From positions 124,001 through 188,000 of the forward strand of contig JAFWLE010000002.1 in the NCBI GenBank assembly GCA_017511205.1: a DNA stretch of 64,000 nt, read 5' to 3'. Within the stretch, counting starts at the first letter, position 1. Each line of letters starts with the position of its first letter. The translations under genes were made by a program, and so were the position numbers. The notes under the pieces were generated by a model, which ran no database searches, was not told the DNA's origin, and worked only from the letters and a program-made list of their open reading frames with translations. This DNA is from Candidatus Saccharimonadota bacterium. Its GTDB lineage: Bacteria; Patescibacteriota; Saccharimonadia; Saccharimonadales; Saccharimonadaceae. Of the stretch, positions 1 through 8,152 are shown piece after piece.

Positions 1-1269
1 TTCTGCAACTTGCGGTAAATAACCTGAATTAACTGTTACTAAACTAATTTCTGGTTTCGATTCCGGAAAGAGTTCAGCAATTTTATTTTCAGCCGCTTCT
101 ACATTGCGCTCTGGTAATTCTGGATACCTTGACAGCGTAATTTGAGATTTGAGCAGTGGAAAGTCAAGTGGCAAAGTATCTGGTGCTGCTGCTCGAATTT
201 TGTCTAGATTAATTCCCTCTCTAATTGCGGCACGAAATTCTAAATTCTTGGCTAGTTCGCTTTTAGTATTGAAAAAGACAAACGTCCCATAGTTCAGGCT
301 TGAATTCTTCGAAATAAAATTACTATTCTTAATTTGCTCAGTTTCTTTACCGGAAAGCTCGGCGGTAGCTGTTACTGATCCGCTATTCACTGCATTAATG
401 ATCTCATCTTTTGTAGCATAGGTGTGAACCGCAAAACTATTTAGAAGCACCTTGCCTTTATAATAATCTGGATTAGCCGACAGATAAAACACTTTTTCTT
501 CACTATTTCCACTCGTCTGAATAGCGTTAAAAGAAAAAGCCCCAGATGTTACCGGTGCATTTGAAAAATTGTTTTCAATTAAATTCTGTGGGTCAGTATC
601 TTCTAGAACGTGTTTCGGTATAATTGGGAAATTTAAAGCCGTAATAAAATCAGCATATGCTGAAGGTAAATTGAAAATTATTTCTTCATTCTCACCTTTT
701 TCAACTTTTACCTTGGAAAGATTCGAATCGTAAATTGTATTCACCAATGGATTTTTAATTATCTCCGCTGTGAAAATCACGTCGTCAGCCGTAATTGGCT
801 CACCATCTGACCACTTTAAATCCTTACGTAATTTAACTGTCCAAACGGTACCATCATCGTTAGGTCGAATCGATTTAGCTAGACCAATACCAGAGTGTCC
901 AGAATAATCAATAGTGGAAAGTGTGGCGAACATCAATTTGCTTAGTACTTTTTCGCTGCTAGTAGTTGCAAATAATGGATTCATAGATTTGACATTGCCG
1001 AGCGTTGCTTCCGTGTACGTTCCACCCTCACTAAATACGTTTTCAGCATAAGAACTCCCGAACCAAAACGCCTGTGTAATAGCAAATAAAACCAACGCGC
1101 CCACCAAGAGCCCCCACTCTACGACTAAAAGTTTTACATTAGCAATATGAGAAACTCGCATCAACAAGTTTTCCTTAAGATGCTCCTTGCCCTCCTCGCC
1201 TGCTTTTACCGAGGCACGCGAAAACTTTCTTAAAAACCTTTGCCCACGCTTTTTGAATGTATTTTTCAT
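1..1269 (-). CDS. Peptide ABC transporter substrate-binding protein, partial
   Basis: Solute-binding protein of family 5 (oligopeptide/nickel type), which would capture peptides for an ABC importer. The frame is open from an ATG at 1269 to the left edge (423 codons), so the C-terminus lies outside the window. The N-terminus has a basic cytoplasmic stretch, then one hydrophobic segment near residues 56-78, so it looks membrane-anchored rather than a lipoprotein. Family-typical blocks follow: a TLGNVKSMNPLF-like start of the mature domain, a WTVKLRKDLKWSDGEP motif and the TADDVIFT motif. It starts 3 nt after the secG stop, so the two are probably co-transcribed. The family is clear; the transported ligand is inferred. 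Confidence 0.85.
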   Translation of the reverse strand, partial: MKNTFKKRGQRFLRKFSRASVKAGEEGKEHLKENLLMRVSHIANVKLLVVEWGLLVGALVLFAITQAFWFGSSYAENVFSEGGTYTEATLGNVKSMNPLFATTSSEKVLSKLMFATLSTIDYSGHSGIGLAKSIRPNDDGTVWTVKLRKDLKWSDGEPITADDVIFTAEIIKNPLVNTIYDSNLSKVKVEKGENEEIIFNLPSAYADFITALNFPIIPKHVLEDTDPQNLIENNFSNAPVTSGAFSFNAIQTSGNSEEKVFYLSANPDYYKGKVLLNSFAVHTYATKDEIINAVNSGSVTATAELSGKETEQIKNSNFISKNSSLNYGTFVFFNTKSELAKNLEFRAAIREGINLDKIRAAAPDTLPLDFPLLKSQITLSRYPELPERNVEAAENKIAELFPESKPEISLVTVNSGYLPQVAE

Positions 1270-1272
1270 AAT

Positions 1273-1500
1273 TTATGCTGGAATTAATAGTAAACCTAAA
1301 ATCGATGAAACAAATATTACGGCCATCACAATCGTGGTTACAAAAAGAGACTTCTCTAGCCCACGACGAGTAGTATATAATTCACCAGAACTACCGAACC
1401 CCGCACCTAGCGAAGCACCACGACGTTGTAACAAAATTAATACAATCGTTAAAAAGGCTGATATAAATACGACTACTTCTAAAAAACTTCCGATTTGCAT
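1273..1500 (-). CDS. secG: Preprotein translocase subunit SecG
   Basis: 75-residue SecG, the small accessory subunit of the SecYEG channel in the cytoplasmic membrane. Two hydrophobic segments (about residues 7-24 and 52-72) flank the conserved loop with LLQRRGASLGAGFG, followed by the TRRGLEK block before the second helix. The length matches the family. AAGGAG lies about 8 nt before the ATG, with a TAAAAT box at 1522-1527 overlapping the uvrC stop. It is followed by the peptide-binding protein gene on the same strand. Confidence 0.9.
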   Translation of the reverse strand: MQIGSFLEVVVFISAFLTIVLILLQRRGASLGAGFGSSGELYTTRRGLEKSLFVTTIVMAVIFVSSILGLLLIPA

Positions 1501-1519
1501 AAAATAACTCCTTGTGAAA

Positions 1520-2788
1520 TCATTTTAGCATACTTTTTCGTTTGAGTAAAGAATGGTACGTGATTGCGAAACGGTGAGCTTCTTCGTCTATTCGCGCAAT
1601 TAATCTCGCAATATGCGAGCTATCCGGCAAATTCAAAAACGACATTTTGCCTTGAGATTCCGGGATTACCAGTTTCACTGGCGCATTATGTGAATGATCA
1701 CCAGATTTATCACGCCCAATCACTGGAATGCCAAACGGTTCCACAATTGGTAAAATTGCGTTAACCTGTGTGATGCCACCATCAAGAATGATCAAATCCG
1801 GAAAATCCCATTCCTGATGCTTCAAACGCCTGGTAATCACTTCTTTCATACTTTTTAAATCGTCACTCTTAGAAGTTCGCACTTTAAATTTTCGATACTC
1901 ATTGCGTGCTGACGCGCCATTGATGAATACCACCATGCTACCCACCGTATTTTCACCAGATTGGTGCGAAATGTCATAGCCTTCAATTCGCCGTGGCGGC
2001 TTATCGAGCTTCAAAAGTTCCTGCAATTGTTTCAAAGCCTGATCCGAAGAAATATCCAGAAACTCTTTATCCGAAAACACAATTTTCTTTTTGAGTTCCT
2101 CTAAACCCATTAACTGATCGCGTGCTTTGGCGGCTTTCTCATAATTCCCCGCCGCCGCCTCGGTTTTCATAGTTTTTTTCAAATCGATTAGTAACTTTTC
2201 GCGGTCACCTTCTAGATAGCGAATCAAGTTTTTTAGATTATGCTTATACTCTTTGGGCGTGGTTTTACCAACTTCAATGCCAGGTGTGAGGTTAAGATCA
2301 GTGTCCAGAGTCTTATGTCCAGTATAGGGCTTATTATAATATGGGAAGATTCGCCTTAGCAACCTTACTGCCTTATCCACCGCCAGTTTTCCATAAAATG
2401 GCCCGATGTAAGTGGCCTTATCGTCTACTGGCGTGCGTGTAAAACTAAGGTATGGCACTTCTTCATTCATGGTGATTTTTACATAGGATACGGTTTTATC
2501 ATCACGAAGTAGTATGTTCCATTTTGGCATGTAGCGCTTGATCATTTCAGATTCCAGAAACAACGCATCCATCTCGGTATCTACCACAATCCAATCGGTG
2601 TCGGCAATCTCACGCACCAAAGCTTCGGTCTTGGCATCCTTTTTGGATTTTTGAAAATACTGCCTTACGCGGTTTTTTAGTACTGCTGCCTTTCCTACGT
2701 AAATAACCTCACCTGCTGCATTTTTATGAAAATAAACCCCCGGACTAGCCGGGAGTTTACTGAGTTTTTGTTTTAAAGCCATGTCCAT
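1520..2788 (-). CDS. uvrC: UvrC-like excinuclease subunit, shortened, without Fe-S cysteines
   Basis: Nuclease subunit of UvrABC nucleotide excision repair. Visible domains are an N-terminal GIY-YIG nuclease (SPGVYFHK, then VIYVGKA, residues about 14-90), a UVR helical motif near 200-235 and the UvrC RNase H-like domain (EGYDISHQSG; LIILDGG; EEAHRFAI). The protein is 422 residues against about 600 for typical UvrC. It stops just after HRFAITYHSLLKRKSMLK, where the helix-hairpin-helix tail normally begins. The region that normally carries the four-cysteine Fe-S motif has no cysteines. The start is ATG 2788 or 2782; a TATAAAT box sits just upstream, suggesting a leaderless message. Confidence 0.88.
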   Translation of the reverse strand: MDMALKQKLSKLPASPGVYFHKNAAGEVIYVGKAAVLKNRVRQYFQKSKKDAKTEALVREIADTDWIVVDTEMDALFLESEMIKRYMPKWNILLRDDKTVSYVKITMNEEVPYLSFTRTPVDDKATYIGPFYGKLAVDKAVRLLRRIFPYYNKPYTGHKTLDTDLNLTPGIEVGKTTPKEYKHNLKNLIRYLEGDREKLLIDLKKTMKTEAAAGNYEKAAKARDQLMGLEELKKKIVFSDKEFLDISSDQALKQLQELLKLDKPPRRIEGYDISHQSGENTVGSMVVFINGASARNEYRKFKVRTSKSDDLKSMKEVITRRLKHQEWDFPDLIILDGGITQVNAILPIVEPFGIPVIGRDKSGDHSHNAPVKLVIPESQGKMSFLNLPDSSHIARLIARIDEEAHRFAITYHSLLKRKSMLK

Positions 2789-2842
2789 CTTTTATTTATA
2801 CCATGAGTTCTTTAAACTGTCAAGTAAATCTAGTTTAGAATC

Positions 2843-4102
2843 CTACTCATCATAAGTAGTATAAAGTGAACTAAAGATTTTTTCGATTACTTCCATCAAA
2901 TCTTCTGCTTCACTTGGCTCTTCGATGCTTAAGCTACTAGGATAAGAGAAACCAAAATCGATTACCATCTTAGTGGAAGTGTCAGAGCAATCTACGTAGC
3001 AGTCGACTCCATCTGGACAGCAGTCATTAACGATGGTTTTTTCGGTATAGATTCTCGTAAAGTTATTGTCGTTATCTAATTCTACATAGAGGTCTGGTAA
3101 CTCGCCGATTTCAACATCTTCAACTTCTGTTACGTTACCAGTACTTTGCAAGCATGATTTAGCCTTTTTTACGAAATCGGACTCTTTTACATTGTCAGCA
3201 AAAGTCTTAGCAGCATCTTTGTCAATCAAGACCTTATAAACTGGGCCACTACCTTTACTAGCAACGTTTACTCCTTCAGTAGTAGAAGAAATAAATGGAC
3301 TCTTACGATAGGCTTCCATTAAACCAGTGCCACCATTTTTAGCTGATTCAGCTAGATCAAGCATACAGGTCGATTGGTTGCCTGTGCCCATACTTTCCAT
3401 AATGGTTTTTAGATCTTCAGCCGAGACCTTAAGCCACTCACCTTCCAATTCTTCAACTATATCGCCGATCATGCTCAAGTAATAGGAAGCGATTGCACTA
3501 TCATCCGTAGTGGTGGCACCACCAAGCATTTTAATGTATTGTGTAAGGATGTCGGAAACACCATCAATCTTGAAGTAGAGATCACCACTTTCTGTGCTAA
3601 CACCCTCTAGTTCGAACGAAAGCGGTTTGCCACTACTTAATTCTACGGATAACTCCGCTTTTACCGAATTAGTGGTGTTTTTTGTATTTAAATCAGAATC
3701 GATTTTGAGTGCCATGTTTTTGATGGCTGCAGTACCATCACTTGACGAAACCTCAAATGAACCGTTCATTTTGACATATTGCGGCATGTCACCATTAGCA
3801 ACTTTTTCAATCGCTTTTACTACTGGATCATTACCACCACCAGCAAGAAGTATGGCTGCCGCTACACCTGCACCGGCTAATGCCAAAACCGCCACAATGA
3901 TGCCGACGATTAGGCCAGTTTTCTTCTTTTTGACTGGCTCTGCCACTGCGGCAGTAGTTGTTTCAACTGGCGCCGCTACAGGACTTGTCGTAGCAGCTTG
4001 TACTGGTTCGGCTGGATTCGCATCTAATGTGCCAGTCCCAGCAGCCGCCTGGGTTTTTGCATCTTGCAAGGGATTTGGCGTTTCCCCGGGTTTTTCACTC
4101 AT
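2843..4102 (-). CDS. Membrane-anchored protein of unknown function
   Basis: 419 residues, function not recognised. Residues 1-60 are Pro/Ala/Thr-rich and probably disordered and cytoplasmic. A KKKK stretch precedes one strong hydrophobic helix (about 62-88, rich in Ala, Val and Gly). The rest is a large, probably extracytoplasmic domain with several cysteines, including a late cluster (NDCCPDGVDCYVDC) that could form disulfides. The ATG at 4102 has AGGAG 6 nt upstream and a TTGAAT/TATAAT promoter. Such tail-anchored secreted domains are common in Patescibacteria, but no family can be named from sequence alone. Confidence 0.8.
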   Translation of the reverse strand: MSEKPGETPNPLQDAKTQAAAGTGTLDANPAEPVQAATTSPVAAPVETTTAAVAEPVKKKKTGLIVGIIVAVLALAGAGVAAAILLAGGGNDPVVKAIEKVANGDMPQYVKMNGSFEVSSSDGTAAIKNMALKIDSDLNTKNTTNSVKAELSVELSSGKPLSFELEGVSTESGDLYFKIDGVSDILTQYIKMLGGATTTDDSAIASYYLSMIGDIVEELEGEWLKVSAEDLKTIMESMGTGNQSTCMLDLAESAKNGGTGLMEAYRKSPFISSTTEGVNVASKGSGPVYKVLIDKDAAKTFADNVKESDFVKKAKSCLQSTGNVTEVEDVEIGELPDLYVELDNDNNFTRIYTEKTIVNDCCPDGVDCYVDCSDTSTKMVIDFGFSYPSSLSIEEPSEAEDLMEVIEKIFSSLYTTYDE

Positions 4103-4133
4103 AAAAACTCCTCATTTATTATTAATTAAAATC

Positions 4134-4161
4134 ATTATAGCATAAGCTATTTTTAATTCAA
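4134..4161 (-). promoter_or_regulatory. Promoter of the 2843-4102 gene
   Basis: On the minus strand a TTGAAT -35 (4156-4161) and a TATAAT -10 (4134-4139) are separated by 16 nt. The transcript would have a short leader carrying the AGGAG of the gene. Confidence 0.65.
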
Positions 4162-4178
4162 TATAAAAAAATTACCCA

Positions 4179-4379
4179 TTGCATAATTCATCCATATTGA
4201 AGGATATAAAGGCAAAATCTCTGACCGCTAGGAGGAGAGAAATAGGAAAGCTTGCTTTCCTATTTCATGACGACGCAGCGGTCAGCCGAAGACAGATTTT
4301 GCCGTCGCAAGGGCGGAGCAATGTGGTAAAATTTTTTTACCACATTGCGGAGATCCTGAAATATGGATGAATTATGCAA
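4179..4379. repeat. Intergenic cloverleaf repeat, copy 1 (with nested hairpin)
   Basis: 201-nt member of a four-copy intergenic family (others at 11279, 44216 and 45643). The ends are inverted: TTGCATAATTCATCCATATT on the left pairs with its complement on the right. Inside are a GGCAAAATCT/AGATTTTGCC stem, a GC-rich segment (gtcgcaagggcgg) that forms a clean stem in other copies, and a CAATGTGGTAA/TTACCACATTG stem. Only this copy carries about 70 extra nt in the first inner loop. The insert itself folds as CTGACCGCT/AGCGGTCAG capped by AATAGGAAAGC/GCTTTCCTATT. It lies between divergent genes, and its right arm abuts the enolase promoter. Confidence 0.85.
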
Positions 4380-4389
4380 CGATGCATGT

Positions 4390-4395
4390 TATAAT
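4390..4395 (+). promoter_or_regulatory. -10 box of eno (leaderless start)
   Basis: TATAAT ends 6 nt before the ATG at 4402, so transcription would begin at or within 2 nt of the start codon. This favours 4402 over upstream ATGs that lie inside the repeat arm or the promoter. Confidence 0.7.
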
Positions 4396-4401
4396 ATGCT
4401 T

Positions 4402-5691
4402 ATGGATAATTTTATAATTGATGACATTAAAGCAAGACAAGTTTTGGATTCGCGAGGCAATCCCACGGTAGAAGCCGAAGTTTATTTAAAAAATGGCGGT
4501 TTTGGCCGCGCTATCGTGCCTTCGGGTGCTTCTACTGGGGCAGGTGAAGCTTTGGAACTACGCGATGGCGACAAAACTCGTTTTGGCGGCAAAAGTGTTT
4601 TAAAAGCTGTTTGGAACGTGAATTCCAAAATTCGAGATATTTTAGTTGATAATACAGCCGACCCACGCATGGTCGATCAAATTATGTTGGACCTCGATGG
4701 CACGCCTAACAAATCTGGCCTCGGTGCAAACGCAATTTTGGCGGTTTCTCTTGCTAACGCCAAAGCTAATGCCAGGGCTCACCAAATTCCGTTTTATAAA
4801 TACGTGGCAGAATTAGCTGGTACGACGAATGAAATGTCGATCCCGATGCCAATGATGAATGTAATGAATGGTGGAGCGCACGCCTCTTGGTCTACGGATT
4901 TTCAAGAATACATGATTATTCCCCGCTCAGCTGGCAATATCGCCGAAGCTGTGCAAATGGGCGCCGAAGTTTTTCACGCTCTCAAAGACGTTTTGAAAGA
5001 ACGCGGTTATCCTACTACCGTGGGTGACGAAGGTGGCTATGCTCCATCTGTACGTGATGGCGATAATGAGCCGCTCGAATGTATCAAGCTTGCAATCGAA
5101 AAAACTGGCTATCAAGTGGGCACAGACATCGCTATCGCGATGGATATTGCCGCTTCAGAATTTTACGATCAAGACCACTATGTTTTGAAAACTAATGGCG
5201 ACTGGAAATCTGCCGACGACCTCATGAACTGGTACGACTGGATTATTAATAATTATCCAGTAGTTTCAATAGAAGATGGTCTAGCCGAAAACGACTGGGC
5301 TAATTGGGCCAAAATGACCGAACGTTTTGGCTCCAAAATACAATTAGTGGGCGATGATTTATTTGTCACCAATGTGAAGTTGCTCGAAAAAGGCATCAAC
5401 GAAAAATGCGCCAACGCAATTCTGATTAAACCAAACCAAATCGGCACCTTGACCGAAACGATTGACGCCGTGATGCTCGCTAAGCATTCTGGTTACAAAA
5501 CCGTAATGTCACACCGTTCCGGTGAAACTGAAGATGTTTCAATTGCTCATCTCGCCGTCGGCCTCGGCACCGGCCAAATCAAAACCGGTTCCCTCTCCCG
5601 CACCGACCGCATCGCCAAGTACAATGAACTTATGCGTATCGCCGACACCAATTCCCATCTCGGCCTCACTCAACCATTTGAAGACAAGTAA
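4402..5691 (+). CDS. eno: Enolase
   Basis: Cytosolic enolase converting 2-phosphoglycerate to phosphoenolpyruvate. It is 429 residues, the usual length. Conserved blocks run in order: ARQVLDSRGNPTVE near the N-terminus, VPSGASTG, the GDEGGYAP region, SIEDGLAENDW, QLVGDDLFVTN, ILIKPNQIGT and SHRSGETED. The start MDNFIIDD at 4402 is chosen because it fits the family N-terminus and lies 6 nt after TATAAT. The longer frame from 4363 would begin inside the repeat arm. It is a single gene, convergent to nothing nearby, and is followed by the FISUMP gene on its own promoter. Confidence 0.97.
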   Translation: MDNFIIDDIKARQVLDSRGNPTVEAEVYLKNGGFGRAIVPSGASTGAGEALELRDGDKTRFGGKSVLKAVWNVNSKIRDILVDNTADPRMVDQIMLDLDGTPNKSGLGANAILAVSLANAKANARAHQIPFYKYVAELAGTTNEMSIPMPMMNVMNGGAHASWSTDFQEYMIIPRSAGNIAEAVQMGAEVFHALKDVLKERGYPTTVGDEGGYAPSVRDGDNEPLECIKLAIEKTGYQVGTDIAIAMDIAASEFYDQDHYVLKTNGDWKSADDLMNWYDWIINNYPVVSIEDGLAENDWANWAKMTERFGSKIQLVGDDLFVTNVKLLEKGINEKCANAILIKPNQIGTLTETIDAVMLAKHSGYKTVMSHRSGETEDVSIAHLAVGLGTGQIKTGSLSRTDRIAKYNELMRIADTNSHLGLTQPFEDK

Positions 5692-5696
5692 TAGTC

Positions 5697-5724
5697 TTGA
5701 CTTCTGCGCCTATTAATATATAAT
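5697..5724 (+). promoter_or_regulatory. Promoter of FISUMP gene 1
   Basis: TTGACT (5697-5702) and TATAAT (5719-5724) with a 16-nt spacer, just after the eno stop. They leave a leader of about 20 nt before the ATG at 5752. Confidence 0.7.
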
Positions 5725-5751
5725 GGTTATAGTTAATCAAAGGTTATACAT

Positions 5752-7278
5752 ATGACACATACAAATAAATATATTATTACTTCAATAGGACTAGTAGGCC
5801 TAACTATTCTAACTGGTCTTTCTCTTTCTTCTAATATTGTATCAGCAGAAGACGTAGTAGACAATGTATCTATTACCGTCCCCATTTCCTGTACTATGAG
5901 TGGACAAGGTATGAATTCTCATACAGAAGAAGTAGTAAATGGTACTTATGAATCGGAAATAGGTACCACTACCATTAAAGTCATATGCAATGATAACTCA
6001 GGCTTTGATATTTATGCTACAGGCTTTACTGGAGACGTGATAGCAGGAACTAATAGTAATAAACTAGTAGGAACATCTGCTAGTGAAAGCTCTACTATTG
6101 ATACTGGTACTGCAACTACTGCAGGAAATCCTGACACATCTAACTGGGCTATGAAACTAACAGCAACAAGTGGAGCAAATGTAAACTACCCATTAACTAT
6201 TGAAAGTGATACAGAAGGATCATTCTCATCTTATCATACAGTACCTAATACTTGGACTAGAGTAGCAACTAGAACTGCTGGTACTGATACAGGTACTAAT
6301 GCCGAAGGTTCTACTATGACTACTACCTATGCAGCTTATATCAGTAAGACTCAACCAGCTGATACATACACGGGCAAAGTAAAGTACACTCTAGTTCATC
6401 CGCATGATGGAGCGGCTCCGATTGTTCCAGTTTCTTTTAATGATGCTTATGCTACTGCAGGTAAACAAAAACTAAATGGTTATTACAAAATGCAAGACAT
6501 GTCTAGTAGTATATGTAGTGCTGTGACACTGGAGGATGATGAGTCGGAAACAGTATTGATAGACTCAAGAGATAACAAGACCTACTTAGTTTCAAAATTA
6601 AAAGATGGTAATTGCTGGATGACACAGAACTTAGATCATGATATTGTTACGGACGGTTCAGTAGTTTATAACTCTACTACAACAGATCTTCCTAATAATA
6701 CGAGTTGGGATCCAATGTGGAAAACTTATACAGCCGATGATAATGCATGGAAGTCTACTTTTACAGAACCACAATCTTATGATCCTGGAGATTTGTACTG
6801 GAGTGGTATAGTTGGAGACAACACATTGGTCACAAATGGCGATCCTCATTATCATATAGGAAATTATTATAACTGGGTCGCAGCAGTCGCATCGAATAAT
6901 GGCGGAGATTATTGCGGATATAACCAGGATGCAAATCAATCAATTTGTCCAGTAAACTGGACCTTGCCAAAGAGCGGCAACGTTACATCTAGTGGCTCAT
7001 TTTCTTATTTGATAGAACAATATGGATGGGATAGTAACACTGGAAAAATGGAGAACCCAAGTATATGGGAATCTGACATCAAAACGCCACTCAATGGAAT
7101 ATTCCAGGGTTCATTCTATGTTGTTGGTTCTGAAGGAGCATTTTGGTCGTCAATGGTCGAGGATGATGATTACGGGCATATATATAGCCTTTATACAAAT
7201 AAAAATACAGGAGTTATTCCGAACAGCACATATGATAATCGCGCTTCTGGCTACTCAGTGCGATGTCTTGCGAGATAG
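5752..7278 (+). CDS. Secreted FISUMP-domain surface protein 1
   Basis: 508 residues. A Sec signal peptide (hydrophobic core about 9-30, likely cleavage after IVSA) is followed by a Ser/Thr-rich beta-type domain to about residue 225. The C-terminal half (about 240-508) resembles the Fibrobacter succinogenes major paralogous (FISUMP) domain: DSRDNKTYLVSKLKDGNCWMTQNL near the start, CPVNWTLP in the middle, and the end motif GYSVRCLAR. These domains have a C-type-lectin-like fold. No LPXTG motif or C-terminal membrane anchor is seen. A second member is at 56421 and a fragment at 58009. A binding role at the cell surface is an inference. Confidence 0.85.
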   Translation: MTHTNKYIITSIGLVGLTILTGLSLSSNIVSAEDVVDNVSITVPISCTMSGQGMNSHTEEVVNGTYESEIGTTTIKVICNDNSGFDIYATGFTGDVIAGTNSNKLVGTSASESSTIDTGTATTAGNPDTSNWAMKLTATSGANVNYPLTIESDTEGSFSSYHTVPNTWTRVATRTAGTDTGTNAEGSTMTTTYAAYISKTQPADTYTGKVKYTLVHPHDGAAPIVPVSFNDAYATAGKQKLNGYYKMQDMSSSICSAVTLEDDESETVLIDSRDNKTYLVSKLKDGNCWMTQNLDHDIVTDGSVVYNSTTTDLPNNTSWDPMWKTYTADDNAWKSTFTEPQSYDPGDLYWSGIVGDNTLVTNGDPHYHIGNYYNWVAAVASNNGGDYCGYNQDANQSICPVNWTLPKSGNVTSSGSFSYLIEQYGWDSNTGKMENPSIWESDIKTPLNGIFQGSFYVVGSEGAFWSSMVEDDDYGHIYSLYTNKNTGVIPNSTYDNRASGYSVRCLAR

Positions 7279-7354
7279 CATTTTAAAAATGCAATGTATA
7301 AGTGTTAATACTTACAAAACTAAATTTGAATTCGAAAGTAGGATTAGACACACA

Positions 7355-7427
7355 TATAATATATAGTAGCCCACATACACCATATCTAGCGTCAAAAACT
7401 AACTAAAAACGCTATATCTAGCGTTTT
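7355..7427. repeat. Paired-palindrome module, copy 1
   Basis: TATAATATATAGT is followed 18 nt later by TCTAGCGTC and, 32 nt after that, by a second TCTAGCG within the palindrome CGCTATATCTAGCG. The same order and spacing recur at 58666-58738. Both copies lie downstream of a FISUMP coding end. Function unknown. Confidence 0.65.
7406..7427. terminator. Bidirectional terminator between FISUMP 1 and the LOG gene
   Basis: AAAACGCTA, a TATC loop and TAGCGTTTT form a 9-bp stem with A/T runs on both sides. It overlaps the last codon of the minus-strand gene and can serve both strands. It is also the second palindrome of the repeated module. Confidence 0.6.
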
Positions 7428-8143
7428 AGACTACTTTCGTGAGCTAGTTCCGCCGCTTCGCGGAACCCATCATAGAAGTTTTCTGAAACCTTCGGATGTC
7501 CGATTTTGTTAGCGGCTTTCACTACTTCCGTAATGTCATTCGTGATAGTAAAAATCCGCGTATCATCTACATTAATTAATCCTAGATGCAACATTTTGCC
7601 AATGATGCGATCAAAGGAGCGCCAGTAGTTTTTACCAATCAGAAATACTGGCATTTTTGGCATCTTACCCTCTTGCATTAGGCACAGAATCTCGGATATT
7701 TCGTCCATAGTACCAAATCCACCCGGGAAGAAAACAAACACCTTCGAAGCCATCGCGAGCGAAACTTTCCTGGCAAAGAAGTATTCAAAATTCATACAAT
7801 CAGTGAGGTAAGGATTAGGAAACTGTTCGTGCATTAGGACGATATTTAAGCCAATCGTGCGGCCACCAATCTCATAAGCACCGTGCGAGGCGGCTTCCAT
7901 AATGCCAGGCCCACCACCAGTTACGACGGTATGTCCATTTTTGGCTAGGAGCTGACCTAATTTGTAGGCGACTTTGCAGTAGATATTGTCTTGCGATAGT
8001 CTGGCAGAGCCAAAAATTGTCACGCCTTGAGGAAAGGACCTAACCAGTTGCAAACCACGCCCGAGGTCTTTGGCATAGGCATCGGCGCGTTCAAGATCAG
8101 CGATCGACAACTTTTTTAGTAATTCTTCTTCTTCCTTTAGCAT
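7418..8143 (-). CDS. LOG-family Rossmann-fold protein (TIGR00730 type)
   Basis: 241-residue lysine-decarboxylase-like/LOG protein. Characterised family members hydrolyse nucleoside 5'-monophosphates to base plus ribose 5-phosphate. The two hallmark motifs are present: GGGPGIMEA (residues 76-84) and PGGFGTMDE (140-148), with the conserved Arg/Lys region between them. The start has a strong AAGGAGGA. It is the last gene of the gap-rpiB-rpe-pfkB unit, consistent with ribose phosphate salvage; the actual substrate is inferred. The stop codon lies inside the terminator hairpin. Confidence 0.88.
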   Translation of the reverse strand: MLKEEEELLKKLSIADLERADAYAKDLGRGLQLVRSFPQGVTIFGSARLSQDNIYCKVAYKLGQLLAKNGHTVVTGGGPGIMEAASHGAYEIGGRTIGLNIVLMHEQFPNPYLTDCMNFEYFFARKVSLAMASKVFVFFPGGFGTMDEISEILCLMQEGKMPKMPVFLIGKNYWRSFDRIIGKMLHLGLINVDDTRIFTITNDITEVVKAANKIGHPKVSENFYDGFREAAELAHESSLKR

Positions 8144-8152
8144 AAATCCTCC

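Noticed and set aside
3594-4145. Plus-strand open frame of 183 codons opposite the 2843-4102 gene
   Set aside because: Antisense shadow of a Pro/Ala/Thr-rich coding region. It has no promoter or ribosome binding site and low-complexity composition.
4363-4401. Upstream start for enolase
   Set aside because: It lies in the repeat arm and across the -10 box. The family N-terminus begins at 4402.
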